Below are positions 35,286 through 44,466 of a DNA stretch of 64,000 bases, one piece after another. Made by a program: the position numbers and the translations under genes. The stretch covers positions 1 to 64,000 of the forward strand of contig NZ_JALKFX010000016.1 in NCBI RefSeq assembly GCF_023243045.1. The letters are read 5' to 3'. Position 1 is the first letter of the stretch. Each line of letters starts with the position of its first letter. Under the pieces are notes generated by a model. It searched no databases. It was not told the origin of the DNA and saw only the letters and a program-made list of their open reading frames with translations. This DNA comes from Frankia sp. AgB32 (GTDB taxonomy: Bacteria; Actinomycetota; Actinomycetes; Frankiales; Frankiaceae).

Positions 35286-35882
35286 ATGCGCGTTGTGCTC
35301 GCGTCCGCCTCGCCGCGCCGCCACGCGCTGCTGACCCGTCTCGGCGTCGCGTTCGACGTGGACGTCAGCGGGGTCGACGAGTCGCGTCCGGCGGCGACCG
35401 ACGCGCCCGGGATCGCCGCCGAGCTCGCCGAGCTCAAGGCCCGGGCCGTCGCCGCCCGCCATCCGGGAAGTCTCGTGCTCGGCGGCGACACCCTGGTCGA
35501 GGTCGACGGCCGAGTCCTCGGCAAGCCGGCGACGCCGGCCGACGCACTCGCGATGCTGCGCGGCCTGCGGGGCCGCACCCACCGCGTCGTCACCGCCGTC
35601 GTCGTGCTCGACACGGCCACCGGCGTGGCCCGCGGCGCGGTGGCCACGACCGCGGTCACCATGCGCGAGGTTCCCGACGCCGAGCTCGCCGCCTACGTCG
35701 CGACCGGCGAGGCGATGGACGCCGCCGGCGCCTACGCGATCCAGGGCGGCGCGGCCGGGTTCGTCACCGCCGTCGACGGCGATCTCGACACCGTCATCGG
35801 CCTGCCCACCGCCCTGGTCCGCGACCTGCTCACCGCCGCCGGCGCGGCGTTACCCGGTTCCGGCCCCGCGCAGGCACTCTGA
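35286..35882 (+). CDS. Maf-family nucleoside triphosphate pyrophosphatase
   Basis: 198-aa house-cleaning enzyme that hydrolyses non-standard or modified dTTP/UTP-type nucleotides. Conserved features are VLASASPRRHALL at the N terminus, GVDES, LGGDTLVEVDGRVLGKP, MLRGLRGRTHRVVTAV and AGAYAIQGGAAGFV. Full family length. In actinobacteria maf commonly neighbours acetyl-CoA carboxylase genes; here that context is absent. Confidence 0.93.
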   Translation: MRVVLASASPRRHALLTRLGVAFDVDVSGVDESRPAATDAPGIAAELAELKARAVAARHPGSLVLGGDTLVEVDGRVLGKPATPADALAMLRGLRGRTHRVVTAVVVLDTATGVARGAVATTAVTMREVPDAELAAYVATGEAMDAAGAYAIQGGAAGFVTAVDGDLDTVIGLPTALVRDLLTAAGAALPGSGPAQAL

Positions 35883-35900
35883 CCCGCCGCGTCGGGCGGG
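35883..35900. terminator. Short GC hairpin after maf
   Basis: CCCGCC (35883-35888) pairs with GGCGGG (35895-35900) directly after the stop codon. The stem is short, with no T tract. Possible terminator. Confidence 0.4.
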
Positions 35901-36035
35901 GGCGCGGGTAGGTCCGGGCCTCGGACTCGTGGCTCGCGGTCCTCAGGCGGGACCGGCCCGGCCGGACAGGATCAGCCGGCGGCGAGGCCCGCGCGCTGGC
36001 GCCATCGACCTACGCCGCGCTGCGACCCAGGGCGT

Positions 36036-36746
36036 TCAGATGGCGAAGTCCTCGCCCTGCCAGACGCCGCCCTTGGGCGGGTGGATGGTGGCGCCGGCGC
36101 TGGTCGGTTCGCGGTGGGCGTCGCCGGTGCCGGTGTGCGCGGCGGCCTCCAGGCGGTCGACGCGGGTGAGCAGCGACTGGAGGCTGAGGCCGACGAGGTC
36201 GGGCATGCCCTCGTCGTGCGCGGGGCGCGGCCGGCTGCGGGTGATGACCTGGCCGGGGACGCCGACGACGACCGAGCCCGGCGGCACGGCGCGCACGACC
36301 ACCGCGTTGGCGCCGATGCGGCTGTCGGCGCCGACGGTGAACGCGCCGAGGACCTTCGCGCCGGCGCCGAGCACCACCCGGTCGCCGATGGTCGGGTGGC
36401 GCTTGGTGGGTTCGAGGCTGGTGCCGCCGAGGGTGACACCGTGGTAGATCGTCACGTCGTTGCCGACCTCGGCGGTCTCCCCGATGACAACGCCGGTGGC
36501 GTGGTCGATGAACACCCCGTCGCCGATGCGGGCCGCGGGGTGGATCTCGACGCCGGTGAGCGTGCGGGCGACGGTCGCACCGACGCGGGCCGGCAGCACC
36601 GCCCCCCGCGTCCACAGCCAGTGGTTCACCCGGTACGCCCACAGGGCGTGCACACCCGGGTAGCACAGCGCGACTTCCAGGGTGGACCGGGCGGCGGGAT
36701 CGCGGTCGCGGGCCGTGCGCAGATCCCGGCGCAGCGTGCGCAGCAT
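36036..36746 (-). CDS. cysE: Serine O-acetyltransferase
   Basis: Makes O-acetylserine from serine and acetyl-CoA, the substrate of the next enzyme of cysteine synthesis. 236 aa. The N-terminal helical part ([21 protein letters not shown]) is the short form typical of actinobacteria and Bacillus. The left-handed beta-helix has [17 protein letters not shown] and [13 protein letters not shown]. The C-terminal 60 residues after the hexapeptide repeats are longer than usual and disordered. The start lies 4 bp after the cysK stop. Confidence 0.94.
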   Translation of the reverse strand: MLRTLRRDLRTARDRDPAARSTLEVALCYPGVHALWAYRVNHWLWTRGAVLPARVGATVARTLTGVEIHPAARIGDGVFIDHATGVVIGETAEVGNDVTIYHGVTLGGTSLEPTKRHPTIGDRVVLGAGAKVLGAFTVGADSRIGANAVVVRAVPPGSVVVGVPGQVITRSRPRPAHDEGMPDLVGLSLQSLLTRVDRLEAAAHTGTGDAHREPTSAGATIHPPKGGVWQGEDFAI

Positions 36747-36750
36747 GGGG

Positions 36751-37683
36751 TCAGTCCCCGAGGCCGGCGAACAGCGGGGTGGACAGGTAGCGCTCGCCGA
36801 AGTCGGGCAGGACGACGACGATCAGCTTGCCGGTGTTCTCCGGGCGCGCGGCGAGCTGCAGCGCGGCGGCGACCGCCGCGCCGGAGGAGATCCCGACGAG
36901 CAGCCCCTCCTCGCGGGCGAGGCGGCGGGCGAGGACGAGCGCGTCCTCGGCGTCGACCTGGACGATCTCGTCGACGATCGCGGTGTCGAGGACCTTCGGG
37001 ACGAAGCCGGCGCCGATGCCCTGGATGGGATGCGGCCCCTTCGCGCCCCCGGAGAGCACCGGGGAGGCGGCGGGTTCGACGGCGACGAACCGGGCCGACG
37101 GGCGGCGCTCCTTGATGACCTCGGCGACGCCGGTGATCGTTCCGCCGGTGCCGACGCCGGCGACGAGGATGTCGATCTGTCCGTCGGTGTCGCGCCAGAT
37201 CTCCTCGGCGGTGGTCGCCCGGTGGATCGCCGGGTTGGCCGGGTTCTCGAACTGCTGCGGCATGAAGTAGTTCGGGTTGTTCTTCGCGAGCTCCTCGGCC
37301 TGCGCGATCGCGCCCCCCATGCCCTCGGGGCCGGGGGTGAGCACGAGCTGCGCGCCGTAGGCCCGCAGCAGCATGCGCCGCTCGACGCTCATCGTCTCCG
37401 GCATCGTCAGCACGCACTGGTAACCGCGGGCGGCGCACACCATCGCCAGCGCGATGCCGGTGTTACCGCTGGTCGGCTCGACGATGACCGTGTCCGGACC
37501 GAGGACGCCGGCCTGCTCGGCGGCGTCGATGAGCGCGAGGCCAAGGCGGTCCTTCACGCTGTGCGCCGGGTTGAACGACTCCAGCTTCGCGACGACCTGC
37601 GCACCGACCCCGTCGGTGACCCGGCGCAGCCGCACCAGCGGTGTGTTCCCGACCAGCGCCGTGATGTCCTCGGCGATCCTCAT
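36751..37683 (-). CDS. cysK: Cysteine synthase A (O-acetylserine sulfhydrylase)
   Basis: PLP enzyme making cysteine from O-acetylserine and sulfide. 310 aa. The PLP lysine is in [11 protein letters not shown], with [25 protein letters not shown] and [12 protein letters not shown] all intact. The start is ATG 37683, with GAGGAGAAGG upstream. It forms a two-gene operon with cysE. The two products usually associate as the cysteine synthase complex, binding through the CysE C terminus; here CysE ends GEDFAI, and a C-terminal Ile is the known anchor residue. Confidence 0.96.
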   Translation of the reverse strand: MRIAEDITALVGNTPLVRLRRVTDGVGAQVVAKLESFNPAHSVKDRLGLALIDAAEQAGVLGPDTVIVEPTSGNTGIALAMVCAARGYQCVLTMPETMSVERRMLLRAYGAQLVLTPGPEGMGGAIAQAEELAKNNPNYFMPQQFENPANPAIHRATTAEEIWRDTDGQIDILVAGVGTGGTITGVAEVIKERRPSARFVAVEPAASPVLSGGAKGPHPIQGIGAGFVPKVLDTAIVDEIVQVDAEDALVLARRLAREEGLLVGISSGAAVAAALQLAARPENTGKLIVVVLPDFGERYLSTPLFAGLGD

Positions 37684-37969
37684 CGACGTCCTTCTCCTCG
37701 CATCGGCGCGCCCGTTTTCGACCCCGGGCAAGGGTATGCCGCGGGTGGAGCGCGCAGCAGGCCATTGGAAAACAGGCACTGTCGGGCCCCGGCCCGTGTG
37801 GGGGTACGCGGCGCGGCGGCGTCCCGTGGCAGCCGTCCGCACGCATGCGGGATGCTCCTGGTGGCCGCGGGGCGACCCTGCATCGCCAGGAAGGCCGGTT
37901 TCCCTCAGGACGGCTTGTCACCACCACCAGTCGGCGGCGATCAGCTACGGACGTCGGTGTAGGTCGTGA

Positions 37970-37987
37970 CGGGCAACGCGTTGCCCG
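37970..37987. promoter_or_regulatory. 18-bp perfect palindrome, LacI-type operator candidate
   Basis: CGGGCAACGCGTTGCCCG is a perfect palindrome with a central CG step, the form bound by many LacI/GalR and TetR family dimers. No intact regulator gene of either type is adjacent, and the nearest intact genes are 290 bp (cysK) and 450 bp away. Confidence 0.5.
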
Positions 37988-38129
37988 AGCTCGGCTGAGC
38001 CGTGGTCCCCTCCGAGCAGGCCGGCCCCGCCGCTGGCCGTGGCGCAGGTCGGTCAGACCCGCCCCCGGCACACCTCCGAGTGGGCGGCGTCTCGGCTGGT
38101 GCCGACGGCGAGATCAGTGGCCCCCGCAG

Positions 38130-38246
38130 CGAGTCGCCGGTGCAGGACACAATCCGGGCCGCGAACAGTCGGCGCAGCGCGCGGTTCGTGCCCAGTACCG
38201 CCCCGGCCGCCGGCGGCGTCTCGTCACCCGCAGCCACGGCTGTCAT
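38130..38246 (-). pseudogene. Possible N-terminal remnant of an MFS transporter
   Basis: From ATG 38246 the frame reads a short leader, then TNRALRRLFAARIVSCTGDS, which resembles the start of MFS exporters (NRxFRRLFxARxxSxLGDSL). No TM segment follows; the sequence becomes Pro/Ser-rich. It looks like the stub of a deleted gene. The resemblance is short. Confidence 0.3.
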
Positions 38247-38441
38247 GTCATGTCAACGATGTCGCGCATCGACGCACGGTACGGCCGGGCAGGCTCGGCG
38301 GCGAGCGGGTTTTGCCGTGCGCTCGGGCGGTTCGCCGACGTCAGAGGCCGCCTGGTCGCCGAGGTGTTCGAGTGCTGCCGGTAGGGTGATCTCCGGTAGC
38401 GGTCGGGCCGGGCGGCGGCGGAGTTCACATGGGGTGCGGCA

Positions 38442-39008
38442 GTGGCGCGTGAGGTTATCTCGATCATCAACGTGTGGTGCGACAACACCGGCCGTCATCC
38501 GCACGACCGGGTCGCTGCCACGACGAGCGCCGCGCTCGCCTACGACGGCCAGCTCGTCCGCCTCGACCTGTGCAGCGAATGCCGCGACGAGATGACCTCC
38601 GTGCTCGGGGAGTACGCCGAGTTCGGCGAGTCGACGTCGCTGGCACGCGGCGCGAAGATCGACACGGCCTGGACGGCGATCGAGGACAACGACGCGGGGA
38701 GCGCACCGCCCGAGGCGGAGTCGGCGAAGGCCTCCGCCGCCACCCGCCCGCGGCCCCGGGTGCGGCGCCCGCACCAGTCCGCGTCGACGACCGAGGTCCG
38801 CGCCTGGCTGGGCGACCACGCCGACGATCATGGCCTGCCCGTCCCCGCCCGGGGCGCGCGGCTGTCCGCGCAGCACAAGGCCGCCTACGACCGCGGCCAC
38901 GGCTGGGACGAGATCGACGGCACCTGGCGGCCCACCGACCCGTCGCCGACGGCGCCCACCGACTCCGACAACGCCGACAGCACCGACGACGAGCGCGACC
39001 GCGATTAA
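38442..39008 (+). CDS. Hypothetical protein with an Lsr2-like C-terminal segment
   Basis: 188-aa protein. The N-terminal 75 residues (ISIINVWCDNTG...RLDLCSECRDEM) carry Cys in C-x and CxxC context, possibly a metal site. The segment STTEVRAWLGDHADDHGL..ARGARLSAQHKAAYDRGHG (about 110-150) resembles the Lsr2 DNA-binding domain (xVRxWAxxxGxxVxxRGRIPxxVxxAY). The tail is acidic. GTG start at 38442. It may be a small nucleoid-associated protein; function not shown. Confidence 0.65.
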   Translation: MAREVISIINVWCDNTGRHPHDRVAATTSAALAYDGQLVRLDLCSECRDEMTSVLGEYAEFGESTSLARGAKIDTAWTAIEDNDAGSAPPEAESAKASAATRPRPRVRRPHQSASTTEVRAWLGDHADDHGLPVPARGARLSAQHKAAYDRGHGWDEIDGTWRPTDPSPTAPTDSDNADSTDDERDRD

Positions 39009-39055
39009 CTGGGCCCGCCAGACGCCTGTTTTTGCGCGAACCTGCAGGTCAGAGC

Positions 39056-39127
39056 CTCCAAATTTGGAACTCGAAGTCCTCCAGATCCCGAATTCGAGCC
39101 GCTCGACTTCCCTAGATCGATTAGACT
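39056..39127 (+). promoter_or_regulatory. Promoter region with two inverted repeats, leaderless start likely
   Basis: TAGACT (39122-39127) fits a -10 box and ends 7 bp before the ATG of the ATPase gene, so the mRNA would have no leader. Upstream are TCCAAA/TTTGGA (39056-39068, one-base centre) and CTCGAA/TTCGAG (39070-39075 and 39093-39098). These are possible repressor sites. Confidence 0.45.
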
Positions 39128-39134
39128 GCTGGCC

Positions 39135-40412
39135 ATGACCACCCCACTGCACGGGCTGGTGCCCCGGCGGCTGGCACCGATCGTCGCGAGCCGCATGGCG
39201 GAGGAGCCCGTGGTGCTCCTGCAGGGTCCTCGGTCGGTGGGGAAGTCCACCCTGCTCCGCAGCCTCGCCGCCGAGCTCGGCGCGGAACTGGTGGACCTCG
39301 ACGACGTGGCCGTCCGCGACGCCGTGGCCAGGGATCCCGGGTTGTTCGTCTCCGGTGCACGGCCGGTCTGTATCGACGAGTACCAGCACGTTCCGCTCGT
39401 GCTCGACGCCATAAAGGCGGAGCTCAACCGCGATGGCCGGCCCGGCCGGTTCGTCCTCACGGGTTCGGCGCGGCACGAGGCGCTGCCCCGCGCCGCCCAG
39501 GCGCTCACCGGCCGGTTGCACCGGCTGCCCGTCTACCCGCTGTCGCAGGGCGAGCTGCGCGGGTCCCGTGAGCATCTACTCGACGACCTGTTCACCGAGC
39601 CGGCCGCCGCCGTCGCGGCCGCCGCGGGCCGGCCGTCGCGGACGAGCCGGGAGGAGTACATCGATGCCGTCACCGCGGGTGGTTTTCCCTCGGCGCTGGG
39701 ACGGGCGTCCCTGGCCTCGCGCAACCGCTGGTTCGACGACTATGTGAGCCTCAGCGTCGAACGCGACGTGCGGGACGTGAGCAGGATTCGCCAGGCCGCC
39801 TCGCTGCCGGCCCTGCTGGAGCGGCTGGCCGGGCAGACCGCGCAGGTACTCAGGATCGCTCGGGCCGCGTCCAGTGTCCGCCTCGACGAAGGGACCGCGC
39901 AGAGCTATGTGCGGCTGCTCGAGGCGGTGTTCCTGCTCTACCGGCTGCCGGCCTGGGGCACCACGCTCACGACCCGCTCGACCGCGTCACCGAAGATTCA
40001 TGTGCTGGATTCCGGGGTCGCCGCCCGGCTGCTGCGCCTGACCCCGGCGAAACTGGCGGCGCGCAGCCCGACGGCGCTGACCGAGTTCGGCCACCTGTTG
40101 GAGACGTTCGCCGTGACCGAGCTGCTCAAGCAGGTCTCCTGGGCGGACTGGCTCGGCGGGGTCGGCCACTGGCGCACGCACGACGGGGAGGAAGTTGATC
40201 TGGTGGTCGAGCGCGACGACGGCGCGCTGCTCGCCTTCGAGGTCAAGGCGGCAGGTCGGGTGCCGGGAGAGGATCTTGCGCCGCTGCGCAAGCTGCGCGA
40301 CGCGGCCGGTGATGCGTTCGTCGCCGGGGTGGCGCTCTACCTGGGAGCGCGTTCCTACACCTACGAGGACCGCCTGCACGTCATGCCCGTCGATCGGATC
40401 TGGGCACCGTAG
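39135..40412 (+). CDS. AAA ATPase with DUF4143 domain
   Basis: 425-aa ATPase of the AAA_14/DUF4143 group, archaeal-type ATPases found in many bacteria with unclear roles. Walker A is GPRSVGKST (about 31-39) and Walker B-like VCIDEYQHVP (about 77-86), with sensor FVLTGSARHE. The DUF4143 part follows with LLEAVFLLYRLPAW, KIHVLDSGVAARLL and the restriction-nuclease-like core EEVDLVVERDDGALLAFEVKAAG (D...ExK). Full length. It lies downstream of the Lsr2-like gene but has its own promoter. Confidence 0.9.
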   Translation: MTTPLHGLVPRRLAPIVASRMAEEPVVLLQGPRSVGKSTLLRSLAAELGAELVDLDDVAVRDAVARDPGLFVSGARPVCIDEYQHVPLVLDAIKAELNRDGRPGRFVLTGSARHEALPRAAQALTGRLHRLPVYPLSQGELRGSREHLLDDLFTEPAAAVAAAAGRPSRTSREEYIDAVTAGGFPSALGRASLASRNRWFDDYVSLSVERDVRDVSRIRQAASLPALLERLAGQTAQVLRIARAASSVRLDEGTAQSYVRLLEAVFLLYRLPAWGTTLTTRSTASPKIHVLDSGVAARLLRLTPAKLAARSPTALTEFGHLLETFAVTELLKQVSWADWLGGVGHWRTHDGEEVDLVVERDDGALLAFEVKAAGRVPGEDLAPLRKLRDAAGDAFVAGVALYLGARSYTYEDRLHVMPVDRIWAP

Positions 40413-40538
40413 CCGGGGCCGGACCCGGAATCGGCGTGTGTCGGTGGGCCACTCCCACCCGAATATGCCGGACAGTGGTTACCTGGCTCCCTGGAGTGGC
40501 CGAAGCCGGGATGGCGAACGACCACCTTCCGAGGGGCG

Positions 40539-41654
40539 GTGGCGAGCGCGGTGAAGGCGATCAGGGTGGCGGCGGCCGCGGCGATGACGGCCACGGTCAC
40601 GATGACCGGCGTGGCGCTGGCAACCGGAGTGGCGCTGGCTGCGGCACCCGCCGCGGTGGTGCAGCCGGCCGCGGTCGCGGTGGTGCAGCCGGTGGACCTC
40701 GGCGCCCTGCCGGGCATCACCACGAACAGCGCGACCGCGATCAACGATCGCGGCGACGTCGTCGGCTCCGGCTACAACTCGGCCTACGACAGCCACGGTT
40801 TCCGCTGGTCGCGGGGGGTGCTCACCGCCCTTCCCGACACCGCGCGGGCACCGTTGAGAATCACCAACGCCGGGCAGATCGCCGGCAACCTCCCGGGCCG
40901 CTCCTACTCCCCGGGTTTCGTGATCCGTCCCGGCGGCGCGCCGCTCGGCCTCGGGTTCTCCGTGGCCGACCAGGGCGAGGGCGGCCAGGTGGTCGGGACG
41001 GGCCCGGTCGCCGGCGGGACGCACGCGATGCTCTGGCGCGACGGCCACACCTTCGACCTCGGCGCGCCCGCCGGTCACACCAGTGACGCCCGCGCGGTCA
41101 GCGACAACGGGTGGATCCTCGCCGAGATCCAGAGCGGCGATCACCGGGACGACCACTTCGCCCGCTGGATCCAGGGCCGCTGGGTGCCCCTGCCCACCGC
41201 GGGCGGCTACGGCTCCGACATCAACAGCCGCGGTGACGTCGTCGGCTGGGCCACGACCCCGGCAGGCAGCACCCACGCCATGCAGTGGCAGGGCGACCGC
41301 GCCATCGATCTGGACCCGCAGGATCCCCTCAGCACGGCGCTGGCCATCAACGACGCCGGGCAGATCCTCGGGTCGACGTTCGACCCGGTCACCGACCTCG
41401 GGCACATCCTGCTCTGGGATCAGGGCCGCCGGATCGACCTGGGCACCTTCGGCGGCGAGTTCGCCCGGCCGATCGCCCTCAACGGCCGCGGCGACGTCGT
41501 CGTCCTGACCAGCACCGCAGCGTTCCGCTGGAGCCACGGCCGCACGGTGCGCCTCGCCGGCGCCGGCGTGCCCACGGCGATCAACAACCGCGGCCAGGTC
41601 GTCGGCACCCTCCTGCGACCCGACGGCACCAGCCACGCCGCTCTGTGGACCTGA
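40539..41654 (+). CDS. Secreted HAF-repeat protein
   Basis: 371-aa extracellular protein. The signal peptide is an Ala-rich hydrophobic stretch (AVKAIRVAAAAAMTATVTMTGVALATG) ending near residue 36. The mature part is about seven repeats of the 'extracellular HAF' type, each with a xxINxxGxVVG strand and a HAxxW strand (AINDRGDVVGSG, DINSRGDVVGWA, AINNRGQVVGTL, HAMLWRDG, HAALWT), forming a beta-propeller-like array. GTG 40539 is preferred because GAGGGG lies just upstream; GTG 40551 is possible. Function not known. Confidence 0.86.
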   Translation: MASAVKAIRVAAAAAMTATVTMTGVALATGVALAAAPAAVVQPAAVAVVQPVDLGALPGITTNSATAINDRGDVVGSGYNSAYDSHGFRWSRGVLTALPDTARAPLRITNAGQIAGNLPGRSYSPGFVIRPGGAPLGLGFSVADQGEGGQVVGTGPVAGGTHAMLWRDGHTFDLGAPAGHTSDARAVSDNGWILAEIQSGDHRDDHFARWIQGRWVPLPTAGGYGSDINSRGDVVGWATTPAGSTHAMQWQGDRAIDLDPQDPLSTALAINDAGQILGSTFDPVTDLGHILLWDQGRRIDLGTFGGEFARPIALNGRGDVVVLTSTAAFRWSHGRTVRLAGAGVPTAINNRGQVVGTLLRPDGTSHAALWT

Positions 41655-41681
41655 CCGCGGTGACAGCGGCGAAGAGCGCGA

Positions 41682-42602
41682 TCAGCGGTCCAGTGCCGTG
41701 TGGTAGGCGGTGAATCCCTCGGCGCCGAGGAGGTCGGTGTAGCTGTCCGGGGCGTCCAGGCAGGAGTCCAGGTCGGCGGAGCCGACCAGGGCGGCGAGGC
41801 GCTGGCCGAGCTCGATCGGATCGGGCCGCAGTTCCTCGCACAGCCGCAGGTGCAGCGCCGCGAGGGCGTCGGCGACCTCGCCGGATTCGTCGGTGTCGTA
41901 GGCGTCCCAGGCGTCCAGCAGATACCCGGCGAGTTTGTCCCAGACGCCGACGGCGTCCTCCACCACGTCGACGAACCCGGCGCTCGCCGGGCGCACCGCG
42001 ACGATCTCCAGCTCGGCGAGCATGTCCCGGCCCGCGTCCAGCAGATCGTGCAGTTCCCAGCGGTCGTTGCTGTCCGGTATCCGCCCGGTGTGACGCACCA
42101 GGGCGCGCAGCCGCGCCAGCTCACCGGCGTCCGCCGGCCCGAGCCGGCCGGCCCGCTGCAGCACCCTGGCCTCGAACAGCCGATCCTCCGCGGCCTGCGT
42201 CACGACGAGGCGCACCAGCTCCGCCCGGGTCAGACTCGCCGCCGCCTCGGCGACCAGCCGATCCTCGTCACCGTCGGTATCGGCGGCGCGGGACACGGCC
42301 ATCGAGGTCCAGGAGATCCCCGCGTCGCGGGCGGCCAGCACCGCCGCTACCGCATGCTCGCAGGGCTGACCGGCGCTGTCGCTGTCGCGGTCGCAGTCGA
42401 CCACCAGCGCTCGGCTGACCACGGTGACGAACACCTGCGTCTGCCCACCCCGAGGCTCCGCCACCGAGGCCCGCACCCCGCCGTCGACAGAGGTCAGCCC
42501 ACTGACCGACCCCTGTGCGACATGCTCACGCCCGGCCTGCCCAGCACTGGGACCCGCTGCCGCGATCAACGCTTCAACATCCACCGAAACCGCCACGCGC
42601 AC
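41682..42602 (-). CDS. SWIM-zinc-finger-like protein
   Basis: About 306 aa. VDCDRDSDSAGQPCEHAVAAVLAAR (around residues 70-95) fits the SWIM pattern CxC...CxH but has Val instead of the first Cys, so zinc binding may be altered. The rest is helical and acidic (ALVRHTGRIPDSNDRWELHDLL; LLDAWDAYDTDESGEVADAL). It is the last gene of a three-gene minus operon with two conserved unknowns, a pairing I associate with SWIM proteins of this sort. The start is uncertain: GTG 42602 or 42596; codon use upstream is not coding-like. Confidence 0.7.
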   Translation of the reverse strand: MRVAVSVDVEALIAAAGPSAGQAGREHVAQGSVSGLTSVDGGVRASVAEPRGGQTQVFVTVVSRALVVDCDRDSDSAGQPCEHAVAAVLAARDAGISWTSMAVSRAADTDGDEDRLVAEAAASLTRAELVRLVVTQAAEDRLFEARVLQRAGRLGPADAGELARLRALVRHTGRIPDSNDRWELHDLLDAGRDMLAELEIVAVRPASAGFVDVVEDAVGVWDKLAGYLLDAWDAYDTDESGEVADALAALHLRLCEELRPDPIELGQRLAALVGSADLDSCLDAPDSYTDLLGAEGFTAYHTALDR

Positions 42603-42784
42603 ATCCAACCGCGCACCGCGACCAGGCCATCGTCCGGGGTCTGTCGACCCACGAAGGCGACGGGGGCAGTGCCCCGGCCGGACTCCGGTAGTGCCGGCGT
42701 CCCACCTCCAGCGTCCGCCCGTTGCGCCCGGCCAGGGCGGCGATTCCCTCAACCGGACAAAGGCGTGCCGCTCACGAGCCACGT

Positions 42785-43945
42785 TCAGAGATCCGCGAGG
42801 TCAAGGCGGTCGAGGAGACTGGGTTTGCGCGCATGGCGCTGCCGGAGGTCCGCGCACCGCTGGGTGAACTCGTGCGACCGGGCGTTGCGCTCGGTCACGA
42901 TCCGAAGGTCGGCGAGGAGCGCTACAGCCGTGTCGTAGTCGGTCTGCTTACGGGTCTCGATCAGCGCGTCCACACGGGCCCAGGCCGCCGGTTCGTCTCG
43001 GGCCAGCTCTGCCAGCCGTTGTTCGTGGGCGAGAACCCGGGCGGCTTCGCGGCGTGCTTCCTCCTTGGCCTGCATCGCGGCCTGCCGGCGCTGCCGTTCG
43101 GCGCGCCCGTGCGCCGCGCCGTCCAGAAGATCGCCCACGGTGCGGCCGGGCGGAGCAACAACGCTCGGGCGGGTGTCATCGCGGAATCGGCGCAGGAGCT
43201 CCAGCCGGACGGCCGCGGCCTGATCCTGCGCGACGCGCAGTATCAGGCGATCCTTCTCCGCTCCTGGCAGTTCCCTCACCCAGGCGGTGAGGCGGTCGGG
43301 ATCGTCGGCGGGTTCGTCGAGCGGCGGGCTTGTCTCGGCCGCGATCGCGAGCAGGTCGTCGTCGAGGCGGAGGAAGTCGGCCAGCGCGCGCTGCGACGCG
43401 GTGAGGGCGCCCAGCCCGGCGGGTACCGGCGGTTCGCGTTCGCCGTCCACGTCTCGGTCAAAGGCATCTTCGTCACGCTCCCACCTGCCATACCCGGCCA
43501 GCCAGGCCAGATACAGCGCGCGAAGGTCACCGGCGGCGAGCTCGGCCCGAATGCCGACGATGGCGGACAGGAATCCCTGCGGTTCAAGGTCCCAGTCGCC
43601 GGATTCGTCCTCGCTCGTGAGATCGAGGACGAGATACTGACCAGCGGTCCGGACTGTGACATGGTTGTCGACGCAGTATCGCTCGACCGCCTCCAGACCG
43701 AGCAGGCTTCGCGGCAGGCGGAGCAGAATCCGCCGGGTTCCCCAGTTGGCCAGATAGAGGTGGGCGTCGTAGTACCGATCCACCAGCTCGTCCGGATCGC
43801 CGCGGAAATCGCCCCGGTGATACTCGTTGACGAAGCTGGTGGCGGTGATCCTGGCCCGGGTGGACAGCGCGCGCACCGCGGCCAGGGCCTGCGCGTCGAG
43901 GGGCCGGTCTACCGCGAGAAACTCGTAGTACTGGTACTCGCTCAA
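42785..43945 (-). CDS. Conserved hypothetical protein in the SWIM operon
   Basis: 386 aa, starting MSEYQYYEFLAVDRPLDAQALAAVRALSTRARITATSFVNEY. It is mixed alpha/beta for about 150 residues, then helical, and ends in a charged coiled coil (AERQRRQAAMQAKEEARREAARVLAHEQRLAEL). I recognise it as a conserved unknown that accompanies SWIM proteins. The ATG overlaps the preceding stop (ATGA), so translation is coupled. Confidence 0.75.
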   Translation of the reverse strand: MSEYQYYEFLAVDRPLDAQALAAVRALSTRARITATSFVNEYHRGDFRGDPDELVDRYYDAHLYLANWGTRRILLRLPRSLLGLEAVERYCVDNHVTVRTAGQYLVLDLTSEDESGDWDLEPQGFLSAIVGIRAELAAGDLRALYLAWLAGYGRWERDEDAFDRDVDGEREPPVPAGLGALTASQRALADFLRLDDDLLAIAAETSPPLDEPADDPDRLTAWVRELPGAEKDRLILRVAQDQAAAVRLELLRRFRDDTRPSVVAPPGRTVGDLLDGAAHGRAERQRRQAAMQAKEEARREAARVLAHEQRLAELARDEPAAWARVDALIETRKQTDYDTAVALLADLRIVTERNARSHEFTQRCADLRQRHARKPSLLDRLDLADL

Positions 43946-44292
43946 CGCCCGTCCCGCGAGTGCTTCGCCGTGAACGGAACCGCGCGGAAGCCCGAGTCGT
44001 CCCCCCGGTGAAAGAACAGATGACCGGTGAGCGCCCCGTCCTTGCCCAGCTCGACCCAGCCGCGCCCGCTGACCTCATCGCCCTCGTCGCTACCGACCCA
44101 ACTGAACTCCACGAAAGGCCGGCCGTCGCGCTGGGTGAAGTGGCAGTCCATCTCCCCCCGGACGGCGATGAATCCGAACTCGCCTGTCCCCTTCCCGGTG
44201 AACGCGATGAAGCCGGGCCTGACGAGGTCGATGGCCTCCTGATCCCACAGGTCCATCGCCACGATCCGCCATCGCCCTGCCAGGCCCGCCAT
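43942..44292 (-). CDS. Small conserved hypothetical protein in the SWIM operon
   Basis: 116 aa. Pattern: LAGRWRIVAMDLWDQEAIDLVRPGFIAF, then FGFIAVRGEMDCHF, FSWVGSDEGDEVSGRGWVEL and GHLFFHRGDDSGF, a lipocalin-like all-beta arrangement. The start is ATG 44292, chosen because GGAGGATC precedes it; GTG 44304 is the alternative. First gene of the three-gene operon; its stop overlaps the next start by 4 bp. Confidence 0.78.
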   Translation of the reverse strand: MAGLAGRWRIVAMDLWDQEAIDLVRPGFIAFTGKGTGEFGFIAVRGEMDCHFTQRDGRPFVEFSWVGSDEGDEVSGRGWVELGKDGALTGHLFFHRGDDSGFRAVPFTAKHSRDGR

Positions 44293-44466
44293 ACGATCCT
44301 CCACCGTCGCCGTTGCCGTCGGGTGCCCGAAGCGTATCCGGGCAGGCGGATACGCCCCGAGTGCACGCTCGGGTGCTCAGGACACTCGCGCGGCCCGGGA
44401 CGTTACTCGCTGTCGGGATGGTGCGTTCCGGCTGTGTCCGTCATGTCGTACGAATAACCTGCATCG

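Larger units (their letters stand above)
37684..38441. other. 758-bp region without an intact gene
   Basis: Contains the cysK promoter side, an 18-bp palindrome (37970-37987) and a possible decayed transporter start (38130-38246, minus). Several open frames cross it, but none shows sustained family resemblance. Confidence 0.6.

Noticed and set aside
37463-37765. Possible cysteine leader peptide (MACCALH) upstream of cysK
   Set aside because: The frame starting at 37765 has two adjacent Cys codons, but it has no stop before running over 200 bp into cysK, and no alternative hairpins were seen. A chance frame is likelier.
42603-42782. Longer N terminus for the SWIM-like protein from GTG 42782
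   Set aside because: Codons in this stretch are not GC-rich at third positions and the sequence has no family pattern, so a start near 42602 is preferred.
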